A stretch of 64,000 bases of DNA from the NCBI GenBank assembly GCA_902493335.1, contig CABUPJ010000007.1, positions 1-64,000 of the forward strand, in the 5' to 3' direction. The notes under the pieces were generated by a model. The model was not told the origin of the DNA. It made no database searches and saw nothing but the letters and a program-made list of their open reading frames with translations. Position 1 is the first letter of the stretch. Every line of letters starts with the position of its first letter. Both the position numbers and the translations under genes were made by a program. Below, piece by piece: positions 1 through 7,565 of the stretch. This DNA is from an uncultured Porphyromonadaceae bacterium. GTDB taxonomy: Bacteria > Bacteroidota > Bacteroidia > Bacteroidales > Muribaculaceae.

Positions 1-55
1 ATAGTTCGCCCAATCCCTCGGGTAAGAACTGCCAAAATGCTTCGCCGGTTTTCAT
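1..55 (-). CDS. Transposase N-terminal fragment, cut by window edge
   Basis: The minus strand reads ATG at 55 and stays open to base 1, giving 18 residues that begin MKTGEAFWQFLPEGLGEL. The start resembles the N-terminal part of ISAon1-type transposases of Bacteroidetes, which open with a short stretch ending in LPEGLLDYF-like residues. Only the first residues are visible, so whether the element is complete cannot be judged. It would explain the accessory character of the next 4 kb. Identification rests on a short match from memory. Confidence 0.4.
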   Translation of the reverse strand, partial: MKTGEAFWQFLPEGLGEL

Positions 56-305
56 ACCACAAATTTAACACTTTTCGCTAAATGAATGCACCGTGTTTTC
101 GGATTGAGCCTGAAATCCAGCCGATTCCAGAGGTTTTTCGTTATCACACACCGGCGTTCCGACGCAAAATATTGAAGCAGCGGGGTGGCCGAATTTTGCA
201 ATAAATTTGGAATGAATAACGGACAATCATATATTTCAATCATTCTAAAATGCTCATTTACGCAGTGCGTGAACTATAAGTAGTCTGAATCTCAATGAAA
301 TTTTG
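56..305. other. Intergenic, no supported gene
   Basis: A 63-codon minus-strand reading frame (52-243) crosses this stretch but lacks any recognisable domain and overlaps the likely transposase start. I treat it as non-coding upstream DNA of the insertion element and of the gene at 336. Confidence 0.5.
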
Positions 306-313
306 TAACTTTG
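306..313 (+). promoter_or_regulatory. -7 box (TAACTTTG) upstream of the AlbA_2 gene
   Basis: TAACTTTG matches the Bacteroidetes -7 consensus TAnnTTTG and lies 22 nt before the ATG at 336. No good TTTG -33 box is seen 19-21 nt upstream, so the promoter may be weak or activator-dependent. Confidence 0.45.
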
Positions 314-335
314 TATCCATAATACCACTGTATTT

Positions 336-1802
336 ATGGATATTGATTTAGACTACATACAGCATTTGGCTGAAAGCCATGAAGGTGTTGATGTCGAGTT
401 CAAGGAAACCACAGGACAACTTGACCGAGGTATGGAAACATTGTGCGGTATGCTCAATGGCGCCGGCGGTATTGTAATCTTTGGTATTAAAAATTCAGGC
501 AAGATTATCGGGCAGGAAATCGGAGACAAGACAACCCGCATGATTGGAGAGGCACTGCGCCGCTTCGAGCCTTCCGCTGAAATCCGACAGAAATATATCA
601 AACTGAAAGATTCGGAGAAACAACTGATTGTATTTGAAGCAGAGGGAAATAATCCCGATAGACCATATTCATACGATGGCAGACCTTATCAACGACACGA
701 CAGTGTTACATCTGTCATGCCGCACAATAAATATTCGCGTATGATTATGAACCGTGGTGGCCTCAAATACAAATGGGATGCCTTGCCTAACGAGAATTTG
801 AAATTTGAGGATCTTGACGAGAGCCGTATTCACTGGGCTATTCGGCAGGCTCTTGAATTAGGAAGGTTGAAGGATGGGGCATATACCCGCGATCCGATTG
901 CCATTCTTGAAAAATTCAAGGTGCTTAAGAACGGTGTCTATAACAATGCCGCCGCCGTTCTTTTCGGCAAGGACTTCTTTTACTATCACAACTGCATCAT
1001 CCGTCTTGCCCGTTTCCGAGGTATAGACAAACGTGAGTTTATCGACAACCAGCAGATTGAGGGTAATATCTTTGATTTGCTAAACGAAGTCACCCCTTTT
1101 TTCTTGAAACATCTGTCGGTAACAAGCCGAATGGATGGTATGTATCGGAAGGACGAGTTGGAAGTTCCTATAACAGCTTTACGAGAGTGTTGTGCCAACG
1201 CTTTGGCTCACATGGACTGGAGAAAGACTGCATCCGTCGGCGTTGCTATATATGATGACCGAATAGAGATTGAAAACGCGGGAATGCTTCCCGAAGAAAT
1301 ACCGGCGAATCAACTTTCATACGGCTCCAGGATACTCGCTTCTCATACATCGGAACCACCAAACGAAACGATTGCCCGCGTAATGTATTACAGTGGAGTA
1401 ATCGAACATTGGGGCAGAGGTCTGTCAATGATATTTGAAGAGTGTAAGCGTGCAGGGCTTCCACAACCGACTGTTACCGATGAAAGAGGCGTGGTCAAAG
1501 TAATATTTATGCGTCCGGATTTATCGGGTCACAAGAATGGCACGATAAATGATACGATAAATGATACGATAAATGATACGATAAATGATACGATAAATGA
1601 TACGATAAATGATACGATAAATGATACTGAGAAGTTGATATATAATTGTATCGTCGCGTCGCCAGGTATCAGCGCAGTTGCTTTGGCTGATAAATTTGAC
1701 AAGAGTATCATAACTATTAAGAGGGCATTGAAACACTTGGTAAAGCTGAATATTATAGAATACCGGGGTTCTAAAAAGACAGGAGGCTATTTCAGTCTGT
1801 GA
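336..1802 (+). CDS. AlbA_2 (Schlafen-like) domain ATP-binding regulator with repeat linker
   Basis: A 488-aa protein of the AlbA_2/ATPase_c_4 family, common in Bacteroidetes and often called putative transcriptional regulator. Residues about 12-130 form the AlbA_2 domain (VEFKETTGQ, then GGIVIFGIKNSG). Residues about 250-400 match the GHKL-like C-terminal domain, with ALRECCANALAHMDW as the N-box region and HWGRGLSMI near the end. Residues 403-430 are seven perfect copies of INDT. Residues 432-488 look like a winged helix (IYNCIVASPGISAVALADKF). The start ATG follows a -7 box at a normal distance. The gene stands alone beside the mobile fragment and a second AlbA_2 relative lies broken at 15.4-16.5 kb. 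DNA or RNA binding is inferred from the family; no target is known. Confidence 0.8.
   Translation: MDIDLDYIQHLAESHEGVDVEFKETTGQLDRGMETLCGMLNGAGGIVIFGIKNSGKIIGQEIGDKTTRMIGEALRRFEPSAEIRQKYIKLKDSEKQLIVFEAEGNNPDRPYSYDGRPYQRHDSVTSVMPHNKYSRMIMNRGGLKYKWDALPNENLKFEDLDESRIHWAIRQALELGRLKDGAYTRDPIAILEKFKVLKNGVYNNAAAVLFGKDFFYYHNCIIRLARFRGIDKREFIDNQQIEGNIFDLLNEVTPFFLKHLSVTSRMDGMYRKDELEVPITALRECCANALAHMDWRKTASVGVAIYDDRIEIENAGMLPEEIPANQLSYGSRILASHTSEPPNETIARVMYYSGVIEHWGRGLSMIFEECKRAGLPQPTVTDERGVVKVIFMRPDLSGHKNGTINDTINDTINDTINDTINDTINDTINDTEKLIYNCIVASPGISAVALADKFDKSIITIKRALKHLVKLNIIEYRGSKKTGGYFSL
1542..1625 (+). repeat. Seven perfect 12-bp tandem repeats (ACGATAAATGAT)
   Basis: Seven identical copies of a 12-bp unit run head to tail inside the AlbA_2 gene and encode (INDT)7 between the GHKL-like domain and the winged helix. 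Because the unit is a multiple of three, copy-number change would lengthen or shorten the linker without breaking the frame. Confidence 0.95.
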
Positions 1803-1861
1803 CCCGCCACTTCATATTGGATTTTAGCACTGAAAACAGCCTGAAATCAGACTATTATAGC

Positions 1862-1869
1862 TACTTTTG
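1862..1869 (+). promoter_or_regulatory. Possible -7 box (TACTTTTG)
   Basis: TACTTTTG fits TAnnTTTG and precedes the 26-codon frame at 1926. No convincing -33 box was found, so this is tentative. Confidence 0.3.
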
Positions 1870-1925
1870 CGTTGTAGATATACGAAGAACATTGCAATTT
1901 CCGGGTGTGCAAAAAGGGAACATCC

Positions 1926-2006
1926 ATGATTTTCAAGAAACCTAAAGTATTGACAGGCAATATTGTTGGCCCCGCTTCGGGTAAATCTCTCCGGGGAGTC
2001 ACATAA
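1926..2006 (+). CDS. 26-aa open frame, possible remnant
   Basis: ATG at 1926 opens a 26-residue frame (MIFKKPKVLTGNIVGPASG, then KSLRGVT) ending at 2006, nine bases before a hairpin plus T-run. The string GNIVGPASGK recalls the start of PTS EIIA (Crr-like) domains, so this may be a stump of such a gene; the match is too short to be sure. Lies between a -7 box and a terminator, which is the only other support. Confidence 0.25.
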   Translation: MIFKKPKVLTGNIVGPASGKSLRGVT

Positions 2007-2014
2007 GACAACGC

Positions 2015-2053
2015 AAAACCGCAAGCAGCACAGCCGCCTGCGGTTTTTATTTT
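2015..2053 (+). terminator. Hairpin terminator in repeat copy 1
   Basis: AAAACCGCA at 2015-2023 pairs with TGCGGTTTT at 2039-2047 across a 15-nt loop, followed by a T-rich tail. The other repeat copy keeps this hairpin at 3551-3583 with one wobble pair. Confidence 0.7.
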
Positions 2054-2131
2054 CCGTCCGGCATCCATCAATCCCGCCCCAACACCACAGCCAGCCCGAC
2101 AAGAGTAAGCCGCCCGAACAAAAAACAGCCA

Positions 2132-2178
2132 AAAAGGTTGTAACACTACAACCTTTTCGCCGACTTTTTATATCTTTG
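2132..2178 (+). promoter_or_regulatory. Promoter with 11-bp inverted repeat for fic
   Basis: AAAAGGTTGTA at 2132-2142 and TACAACCTTTT at 2147-2157 form a perfect inverted repeat. It is followed 13 nt later by the -7 box TATCTTTG at 2171-2178, so the right arm covers the place of the -33 box. The arrangement looks like an operator overlapping a promoter. It is 212 nt before the fic ATG because the MITE-like element lies between. Confidence 0.65.
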
Positions 2179-2200
2179 CATTGTTTACTGACAAATTCAG

Positions 2201-2388
2201 ATAAGTAACTCGCAAAAATTAATGCACAGAGAAATCGAAGTTATTTTGAAAGACATTTCATTCTCGAGTCAAGGAGCATAGCGGGCTATGTGACTGTGCG
2301 AGAGAATGAAATGGCCAAAAAGAACGAGATTTATCGTGCAAGATTCAGAGAGTTACATTATATCGTTTAATTTTTAAGAGTTACTTAT
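2201..2388 (+). mobile_element. MITE-like element with 22-bp terminal inverted repeats
   Basis: The ends 2201-2222 (starting ATAAGTAACTC) and 2367-2388 (ending GAGTTACTTAT) are inverted repeats with two mismatches. The interior is also palindromic: CATTTCATTCTC pairs with GAGAATGAAATG around a central ATAGCGGGCTAT. It has no coding capacity. Repeat copy 2 at 3740 reads straight through the junction and so acts as an empty-site reference. The element ends two bases before the fic ATG, so the fic leader RNA would carry its hairpins. Confidence 0.7.
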
Positions 2389-2390
2389 AA

Positions 2391-3458
2391 ATGAAATACC
2401 TAAACCTTTCAAAAGCACTTGCCGCTTGGCAGAACCTACAGCCTCTATCTGAGAAAGACAGGGAGAGGCTTAGCCGTCGTTTTACCGTGGATTTTAACTA
2501 CAATAGCAATCATATCGAGGGTAACACGCTGACTTACGGGCAGACAGAGATACTGTTGCTGTTCGGCAAGGTAATCGGTGAGGCCGATGTGCGTGACGTT
2601 GAGGAAATGACCGCAAGCAACGTAGGACTACGGATGATGACAGAGGAAGCTGCGGTTAAGGATATACCCTTGACACAGAATTTCATACGAACTTTACATA
2701 AGACCCTTTTACGCGATGATTACACAATCTATCGTAATTTGCCGGGAGGCGTACAGACAAGTTATATCATACACGCAGGACAATATAAGACAAGGCCAAA
2801 CAGCGTCATTACAAGATACGGCGACAGATTCGAGTATGCTTCGCCGGAGGAAACGCCCGGTCTTATGGCTGATTTGGTTGACTGGTATAATACAGCTGAA
2901 CAGGAGGGAAAACTATCGCCTGTTGAACTGGCAGCATTGTTCCACTACCGTTATATCCGCATACATCCCTTTGAAGACGGTAATGGACGTATCGCCCGAC
3001 TGATGGTGAATTATATTCTCACTCGCCATAATTATCCGATGATTGTTGTACGCAGCCGCAAGAAAAGCGAATATCTCGAAGCGCTCCATCAGACGGATCT
3101 CGAAATTGGTCCTGTGCCGAGCGACGGCGCCCATGCCGACATCAAGGATATACGTCCATTCCTTAAATACTTCAATGAATTGGTGGCTACTGAGGTATAT
3201 AATGATGTTTTGTTTGTCAGCGAGAAGAATGAAAATGTCTGGTGGTATGACGGAGAGCGCATTGCCTTCCGCACTCCCAATTACACTAAAATTCTGAACG
3301 CCATGCGCACCCAGCCGACACTGACACTCGCAGACATGAAAGAAGAAACCGGCATCAGCATTTCAGCAATCCAAAAGCTGCTCGACCAGCTTATTTCTAA
3401 AAAGTATGTGGAACGCGGCGAGAAAGAAGGAAGCTGGAGAGTGTTCCTGACGCAATAA
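2391..3458 (+). CDS. Fic family protein (class II, putative AMP transferase)
   Basis: A 355-aa Fic-domain protein. Fic enzymes usually move AMP from ATP to a hydroxyl side chain of a target protein. The catalytic motif HPFEDGNGR sits at about residues 192-200. An N-terminal inhibitory motif of the (S/T)xxxE(G/N) type is visible as SNHIEGN near residue 40, which marks a self-inhibited class II Fic. The C-terminal ~60 residues (MRTQPTLTLADMKEETGIS and on) form a winged-helix-like tail typical of Fic proteins with a DNA-binding domain. The start ATG lies two bases after the MITE-like element; no Shine-Dalgarno is seen, common in this phylum. Target unknown. Confidence 0.9.
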   Translation: MKYLNLSKALAAWQNLQPLSEKDRERLSRRFTVDFNYNSNHIEGNTLTYGQTEILLLFGKVIGEADVRDVEEMTASNVGLRMMTEEAAVKDIPLTQNFIRTLHKTLLRDDYTIYRNLPGGVQTSYIIHAGQYKTRPNSVITRYGDRFEYASPEETPGLMADLVDWYNTAEQEGKLSPVELAALFHYRYIRIHPFEDGNGRIARLMVNYILTRHNYPMIVVRSRKKSEYLEALHQTDLEIGPVPSDGAHADIKDIRPFLKYFNELVATEVYNDVLFVSEKNENVWWYDGERIAFRTPNYTKILNAMRTQPTLTLADMKEETGISISAIQKLLDQLISKKYVERGEKEGSWRVFLTQ

Positions 3459-3543
3459 ATATACCTCTTCGAAAGTGGTATATTCAACCAATGGTGGTAT
3501 ATCTGATGAAGTCCATCAGAACTTTAAATGTCGATTCTACTAT

Positions 3544-3740
3544 ACAACGCAAAATCGCAAGCAGCACAGCCGCCTGCGGTTTTTATTTTCCGGCCCGGCA
3601 TCCATCAATCCCGCCACAACACCACGGCCAACCCGACAAGAGCAAGCCGCCCGAACAAAAAACAGCCAAAAAGGTTGTAGCACTACAACATTTTCTCCGA
3701 CTTTTTATATCTTTGCATTGTTTACTGACAAATTCAGATA
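3544..3740 (+). repeat. Direct repeat copy 2 (~197 bp)
   Basis: Second copy of the element at 2008-2203, differing at a small number of positions. It carries the same terminator hairpin (3551-3583), inverted repeat and -7 box, and leads into the small membrane protein gene at 3791. Confidence 0.9.
3669..3715 (+). promoter_or_regulatory. Promoter with inverted repeat in copy 2
   Basis: AAAAGGTTGTA (3669-3679) faces TACAACATTTT (3684-3694), one mismatch from perfect, followed by TATCTTTG at 3708-3715. The ATG at 3791 is 75 nt downstream. Confidence 0.6.
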
Positions 3741-3790
3741 CAGTTAGACAGATTACTAAACATTACAACATCAGAGCGACTCACCATATT

Positions 3791-4024
3791 ATGAAACCGG
3801 GCATTACAGTCAGAAAAACAATCGCAGCAACGATTTTATTGTTGCTGATGGCGGGTGTGTATGGAGCCGTGATTGCCCTGTGCAACCGGTATCTGCGCAG
3901 CAACGGCCTGCTCACACCGATGAGCAAATCCATCTTAATTACATCATTGGTGATCGGCTACCGGCTGATTTACCGATGGTTCAGCAGAAGGCTCGACATA
4001 ATCGCCGGTAAACAGACCCACTGA
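3791..4024 (+). CDS. Small two-helix membrane protein
   Basis: A 77-aa product starting MKPGITVRKTIAATI. A hydrophobic segment at about residues 9-30 (ATILLLLMAGVYGAVIAL) is followed by a second, weaker one (ILITSLVIGYRLIY) and a basic tail. I do not recognise a family. The longer frame beginning at 3491 runs through the repeat and promoter, so the internal ATG after the -7 box at 3708 is the better start. It lies 43 nt before the lactonase-like gene and may share its transcript. Confidence 0.55.
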   Translation: MKPGITVRKTIAATILLLLMAGVYGAVIALCNRYLRSNGLLTPMSKSILITSLVIGYRLIYRWFSRRLDIIAGKQTH

Positions 4025-4067
4025 CTCTGTATCACAACCATACGGCTATGCTTTTTGTTTAGTGGGT

Positions 4068-4919
4068 ATGGACACTATAAGAATACACGTTTTACACTGC
4101 GGGCGGGTACACACCTCACCTTACCTGCCATATGACACCGACAATGCCGGCATGCTGAAAGTTGCCGGAATCGGCATCCCCGAGAAAGACTGGATATGGA
4201 TGCCGGTGTCTGCATATCTCATAGAACACCCTAAAGCAAAGATTCTGGTCGACACAGGCTGGAGCCGCCGGATGAGTCCCGCCGGAGTCATCGACAAAAA
4301 AGCGCAGATAGCCGAGCTGGGGCACATATTGTATTCTATGAATCAAGGCTATCTGCCGGCAGGAGAGGCCGTCGACGAGCAATTGGGCCGGCTTGGCATA
4401 CAGACTTCCGACCTCGACTATGTCGTGCTGACCCATCTTGACTGTGACCATGTATGTGGCTTGCATCAGGTTGCCGACGCAAAACATATACTTGTCTCTG
4501 AAGCCGAAATGAAATTTGCCGACAAATTTTCTGTCACTAATAAAGTACGTTTTCGCAAACAGTGGTGGAAAGGCATACCCCTGGAACTGTTTCCCTGGAA
4601 TGGAAATGAAGGGCCATTCCGTCGCTCGTTCGATCTGCTCGGAGATCAATCTGTACAGCTTATAAACATACCCGGACACACAGAAGGCCTTGTGGCTGTC
4701 AAAGTCACAAACGACGAGGGAAAATATGTGCTGCTTGTGTCAGACGGCGCTTACGGCAGCAAGTCATGGCAGGAGATTATTCTCCCGGGCATTGCCGACA
4801 ACCGCAAAGAGCAGCTTTCATCGCTGCAATGGATCCGCCGGATGAGCATGAACGACAATTGCGTCGAGACCCTTGCGAACCACGACGTCGAAATAGAGCC
4901 ACACACCATCGAGCTATAG
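4068..4919 (+). CDS. Metallo-beta-lactamase-fold hydrolase (lactonase-like)
   Basis: A 283-aa protein of the MBL-fold family that includes N-acyl-homoserine lactonases. The metal-binding motif appears as HLDCDH (HxDxDH form) at about residues 123-128, with a later histidine in NIPGHTEG and an aspartate in LLVSDGAYG. The frame can start at GTG 4062, but ATG 4068 (MDTIRIHVLHCGR) fits family starts better. No signal peptide, so probably cytoplasmic. The true substrate (lactone or other ester/thioester) cannot be read from sequence. It ends 8 nt from the convergent esterase gene. Confidence 0.8.
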   Translation: MDTIRIHVLHCGRVHTSPYLPYDTDNAGMLKVAGIGIPEKDWIWMPVSAYLIEHPKAKILVDTGWSRRMSPAGVIDKKAQIAELGHILYSMNQGYLPAGEAVDEQLGRLGIQTSDLDYVVLTHLDCDHVCGLHQVADAKHILVSEAEMKFADKFSVTNKVRFRKQWWKGIPLELFPWNGNEGPFRRSFDLLGDQSVQLINIPGHTEGLVAVKVTNDEGKYVLLVSDGAYGSKSWQEIILPGIADNRKEQLSSLQWIRRMSMNDNCVETLANHDVEIEPHTIEL

Positions 4920-4927
4920 CCCGGGGA

Positions 4928-5605
4928 CTACGATTTCGTTCCTGCGCCGAACATCCACGTAAAGGCGCGGGTGAGACGCTGTTCGCCGTATTGGTAGTGG
5001 TTGCCGGGAACGAGTTCAAAAGTGTCATCGATGCCGCCGGCATGGAGGTAATTGACAATTCCGACGGTGTCGGTCTGAACGGACTGAAAGGCTTTGACAT
5101 TGGTTCTCGCCTCTTTGTCGTCGAGCAGAAAGTAGGCGCGTCCTGACTTTTTCGGCACCGGCCTCGACCTGACCCATTCGACGAAGCCATCGTACCAAAA
5201 CGACCCCGACAGGCTGATAACGCTGTCAAACGTATCGTCTATCATCCACTGCCATAAGGCAAAAAGCCCCGAGAGCGACACGCCCGCCAGTGTGCGTTCG
5301 GCGTCAGGAGATATGCCTATACGCCGCTCGACCTCAGGCAATACCATGCCTGTCAGCTTCGTAAGAAACGCCCGGGCGTCGCCGCTGAAGCCAGGACAAC
5401 CCGGCGGCTCACCCTTGGCAGGCCAGGGCGTGAGGTCGTCGTCCCAGTCCATGCCTCTTATCGCGGCTATCGACACGCCGAATTTTTCAGCCGCCTCTTC
5501 AATCCACCCGCCAAGGCCGTCGAACGGATAGAGAATGTAACATATGCGGTCAGTCGTGCCGCCGGCCGCCATCACTCTAAGATTGTCAATCGTGAATGTA
5601 TGCAT
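4928..5605 (-). CDS. Alpha/beta-hydrolase, putative esterase
   Basis: A 225-aa alpha/beta-hydrolase. The nucleophile elbow is GVSLSGL (GxSxG form) at about residue 110, and a C-terminal histidine lies in PGNHYQYG. It resembles the D-family esterases related to enterochelin esterase (PF00756-like), but substrate is unknown. The first 20 nt overlap the end of the GNAT gene upstream, and the three genes (adenylation enzyme, GNAT, esterase) form one leftward operon. No signal peptide. Confidence 0.75.
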   Translation of the reverse strand: MHTFTIDNLRVMAAGGTTDRICYILYPFDGLGGWIEEAAEKFGVSIAAIRGMDWDDDLTPWPAKGEPPGCPGFSGDARAFLTKLTGMVLPEVERRIGISPDAERTLAGVSLSGLFALWQWMIDDTFDSVISLSGSFWYDGFVEWVRSRPVPKKSGRAYFLLDDKEARTNVKAFQSVQTDTVGIVNYLHAGGIDDTFELVPGNHYQYGEQRLTRAFTWMFGAGTKS

Positions 5606-6044
5606 ACTTCATAATCCCGGGCAATTCATTAAACCCGATACTCTTATAAAACGAACGTGCACCGTCGGTTGTTTCGAGATATATCTTGTCGCAGCCCGAC
5701 TCCCGCGCTATTTCTATCAACCGCCTGACTATCGCATGGCCGACGCCACGGTGTCGCCAGGCTTCGCGCACATAAATATTCATCAGATAAGCGCAGCGGC
5801 CCGACGGATTGTCGGGCGACGGCAGTTCTTCCGTAAGACATACCGCTCCGCAGCCCACACCTTCACCGTCAGCCTCGGCGACGACTGCTACGTGGCTGCC
5901 GTCGGCGATATGCTGACGGTAGTAGCGGCGGTTGGCTGCCAACAGGCGCTTCGACGGCGCCACGCCGAATACGCTCTCTATCACCTCACTGCGCCAGTGC
6001 ATCAAGGTCGGCACGGTTGTTATTTCCTGAACAATCACTTTCAT
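5586..6044 (-). CDS. GNAT-family N-acetyltransferase
   Basis: A 152-aa acetyltransferase. The acetyl-CoA binding loop is seen as REAWRHRGVGHAIVRRL (about residues 96-112), followed by IYLETTDGARSFYKSIGF, the usual C-terminal strand-helix signature. The start overlaps the end of the adenylation-enzyme gene by 4 nt (ATGA), showing translational coupling, and its end overlaps the esterase start by 20 nt. The acceptor is unknown; the context suggests it may modify an amino-acid derivative activated by the upstream enzyme, which is inference. Confidence 0.85.
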   Translation of the reverse strand: MKVIVQEITTVPTLMHWRSEVIESVFGVAPSKRLLAANRRYYRQHIADGSHVAVVAEADGEGVGCGAVCLTEELPSPDNPSGRCAYLMNIYVREAWRHRGVGHAIVRRLIEIARESGCDKIYLETTDGARSFYKSIGFNELPGIMKYAYIHD

Positions 6045-7480
6045 TTCAAATCTCCTTCCTTCATTACGACAGGCAACAGCCTGTCATTGACTTTTCCGCG
6101 CACCGTGAGCGGTATCTCCTCCATCCTGACAAAAAATTCAGGCATCATGAAATCGGCCAGACGCGAGGCAAGAAAGTCTTTGATTCTGCTTAGAAGGCAG
6201 TTCTTATGCGACGGCACGAAATAGGCCGTGAGATATGCCAGGCCCTGCCCGTCGGTGAATGCGCGGACGACACCACGCTCGACGCATGGCGACTCATTGA
6301 GCACGTTCTCGACCTCTTCAGGCTCGACGCGACGTCCGAGTATCATCACCTGTCTGTCCTTGCGCCGCAGAAATGCGATGTTGCCGTCCGACATGCGATA
6401 ACCGAGGTCGCCGCTGCGGTATATCCTCGTCCCGTCGGATGCCGTCACGAAATTGGCCTGCTCGGGCGGATTGCCGAGATAGCCGCGCGCGACGCCTTCG
6501 CCGTAGATGCAGATTTCGCCGGTCTCGCCGTCGGCGACCTCATTGAGTCCGTCATCGAGAATTTTCACGCCGACGCCTTTGACAGCCCTGCCGACGGGAT
6601 ATGTGCCGTCGTCGAGCGCCTCGGCGTTGTCGACGCGACAATATGTCGCGCAGACTGTCGTCTCGCTCGGGCCGTAAGTGTTGTAGATGACAAAATCGCG
6701 GTCTTTTAACCATGTTATATATGATGCCCTTATTACGTCTCCGCCGCTGACGAGCAGACGCAGGCGCGACGGATAGCAGCGATAGCGGTTCATGTCGGCG
6801 AGCAGATAAGGAAAAGCGCTGATCTCGGTGACTCCGTGTCGCTCACAGAAGTCCATCAGCTCGGCAAGAGTGCCCTCGCAGACGGCTTTCGACGGTATGG
6901 CAAGCGTCGCACCATTGAGCAGCGTCGTGAAGACCTCTTCGACAAAAATATCAAACGAGCAGACCGAATACTGCAGCATCACGTCACCCGGTCCGACACG
7001 AAACTCAGCCTCGAAAGCCTCGGCATAGTTCACGACGCTATGGTTCTCGACGACGACGCCTTTAGGACGTCCAGTCGTGCCGGATGTATAGAGCACATAG
7101 GCGATACCGCCGGGCTGCGAGCGGTCGGGCAAGCGCCTCGACGCAGAGAGGCCGCGGCAATAGTCGTCGGTGATGACGAGCCCCGCGCCGGCCGTGCGCA
7201 TCATATAGTCGATGCGTTCGCGCGGCAGCGTCGGTTCGGCCGGAACGTATGCCGCTCCGCTTTTCAGAACGGCGAGCATTGCCGCTATCATTTCGACTCC
7301 GTGGCTCATCATTATGCCGACGAAATCATAATGGTCATCATAGAATTTCGACATAATCGCGTCAGCCATGGCGTCGAGTTCGCCATAAGTCACCTCGCCG
7401 CCGTCCCCGACCACAGCCAAGGCATCAGGCTGGCGGCATGCCCAATCATAAAATCTATTATAAATCGTCTTGACATTCAT
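6041..7480 (-). CDS. Stand-alone amino-acid adenylation enzyme (NRPS A-domain type)
   Basis: A 479-aa AMP-forming adenylate enzyme. It shows the A3 motif YTSGTTGRPKG, the A4 region FDIFVEEVF with the Asp that binds an alpha-amino group in amino-acid-activating domains, the A5 motif NTYGPSETT, and A7-A8 motifs YRSGDLGYR and ILGRRVEPEEVE. The length is that of a single A domain; no carrier protein or condensation domain is fused or nearby. It is first in an operon with a GNAT and an esterase. Plausible role: activating an amino acid for a small metabolite or for loading a carrier encoded elsewhere. The product is unknown. Confidence 0.85.
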   Translation of the reverse strand: MNVKTIYNRFYDWACRQPDALAVVGDGGEVTYGELDAMADAIMSKFYDDHYDFVGIMMSHGVEMIAAMLAVLKSGAAYVPAEPTLPRERIDYMMRTAGAGLVITDDYCRGLSASRRLPDRSQPGGIAYVLYTSGTTGRPKGVVVENHSVVNYAEAFEAEFRVGPGDVMLQYSVCSFDIFVEEVFTTLLNGATLAIPSKAVCEGTLAELMDFCERHGVTEISAFPYLLADMNRYRCYPSRLRLLVSGGDVIRASYITWLKDRDFVIYNTYGPSETTVCATYCRVDNAEALDDGTYPVGRAVKGVGVKILDDGLNEVADGETGEICIYGEGVARGYLGNPPEQANFVTASDGTRIYRSGDLGYRMSDGNIAFLRRKDRQVMILGRRVEPEEVENVLNESPCVERGVVRAFTDGQGLAYLTAYFVPSHKNCLLSRIKDFLASRLADFMMPEFFVRMEEIPLTVRGKVNDRLLPVVMKEGDLK

Positions 7481-7565
7481 TGCTTATCATTCCTAAAAAC
7501 AACAAATGCAAAACGCCCCGATTTGTTCACCCGTAACCGTCGACCCGACGGATTAAAACATCAAT

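Larger units (their letters stand above)
2008..2203 (+). repeat. Direct repeat copy 1 (~196 bp, terminator plus promoter)
   Basis: This segment is nearly identical to 3544-3740 on the same strand. It contains in order a hairpin terminator, a proline-codon-like AC-rich stretch, an inverted repeat and a -7 box. The two copies flank the fic gene, and homology ends at CAGATA, exactly where the MITE-like insertion begins in this copy. Confidence 0.9.

Noticed and set aside
1542..1625. Short repeats suggesting a CRISPR array
   Set aside because: Units are contiguous without spacers, in frame inside a gene, and no cas genes are present.
1521..1736. Minus-strand frames made of IYRI or VSFI repeats
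   Set aside because: They are only the reverse reading of the 12-bp repeat array in the AlbA_2 gene.
1824..2208. Three overlapping frames of 81-102 codons
   Set aside because: They run through the duplicated terminator-promoter element and lack any protein-family feature.
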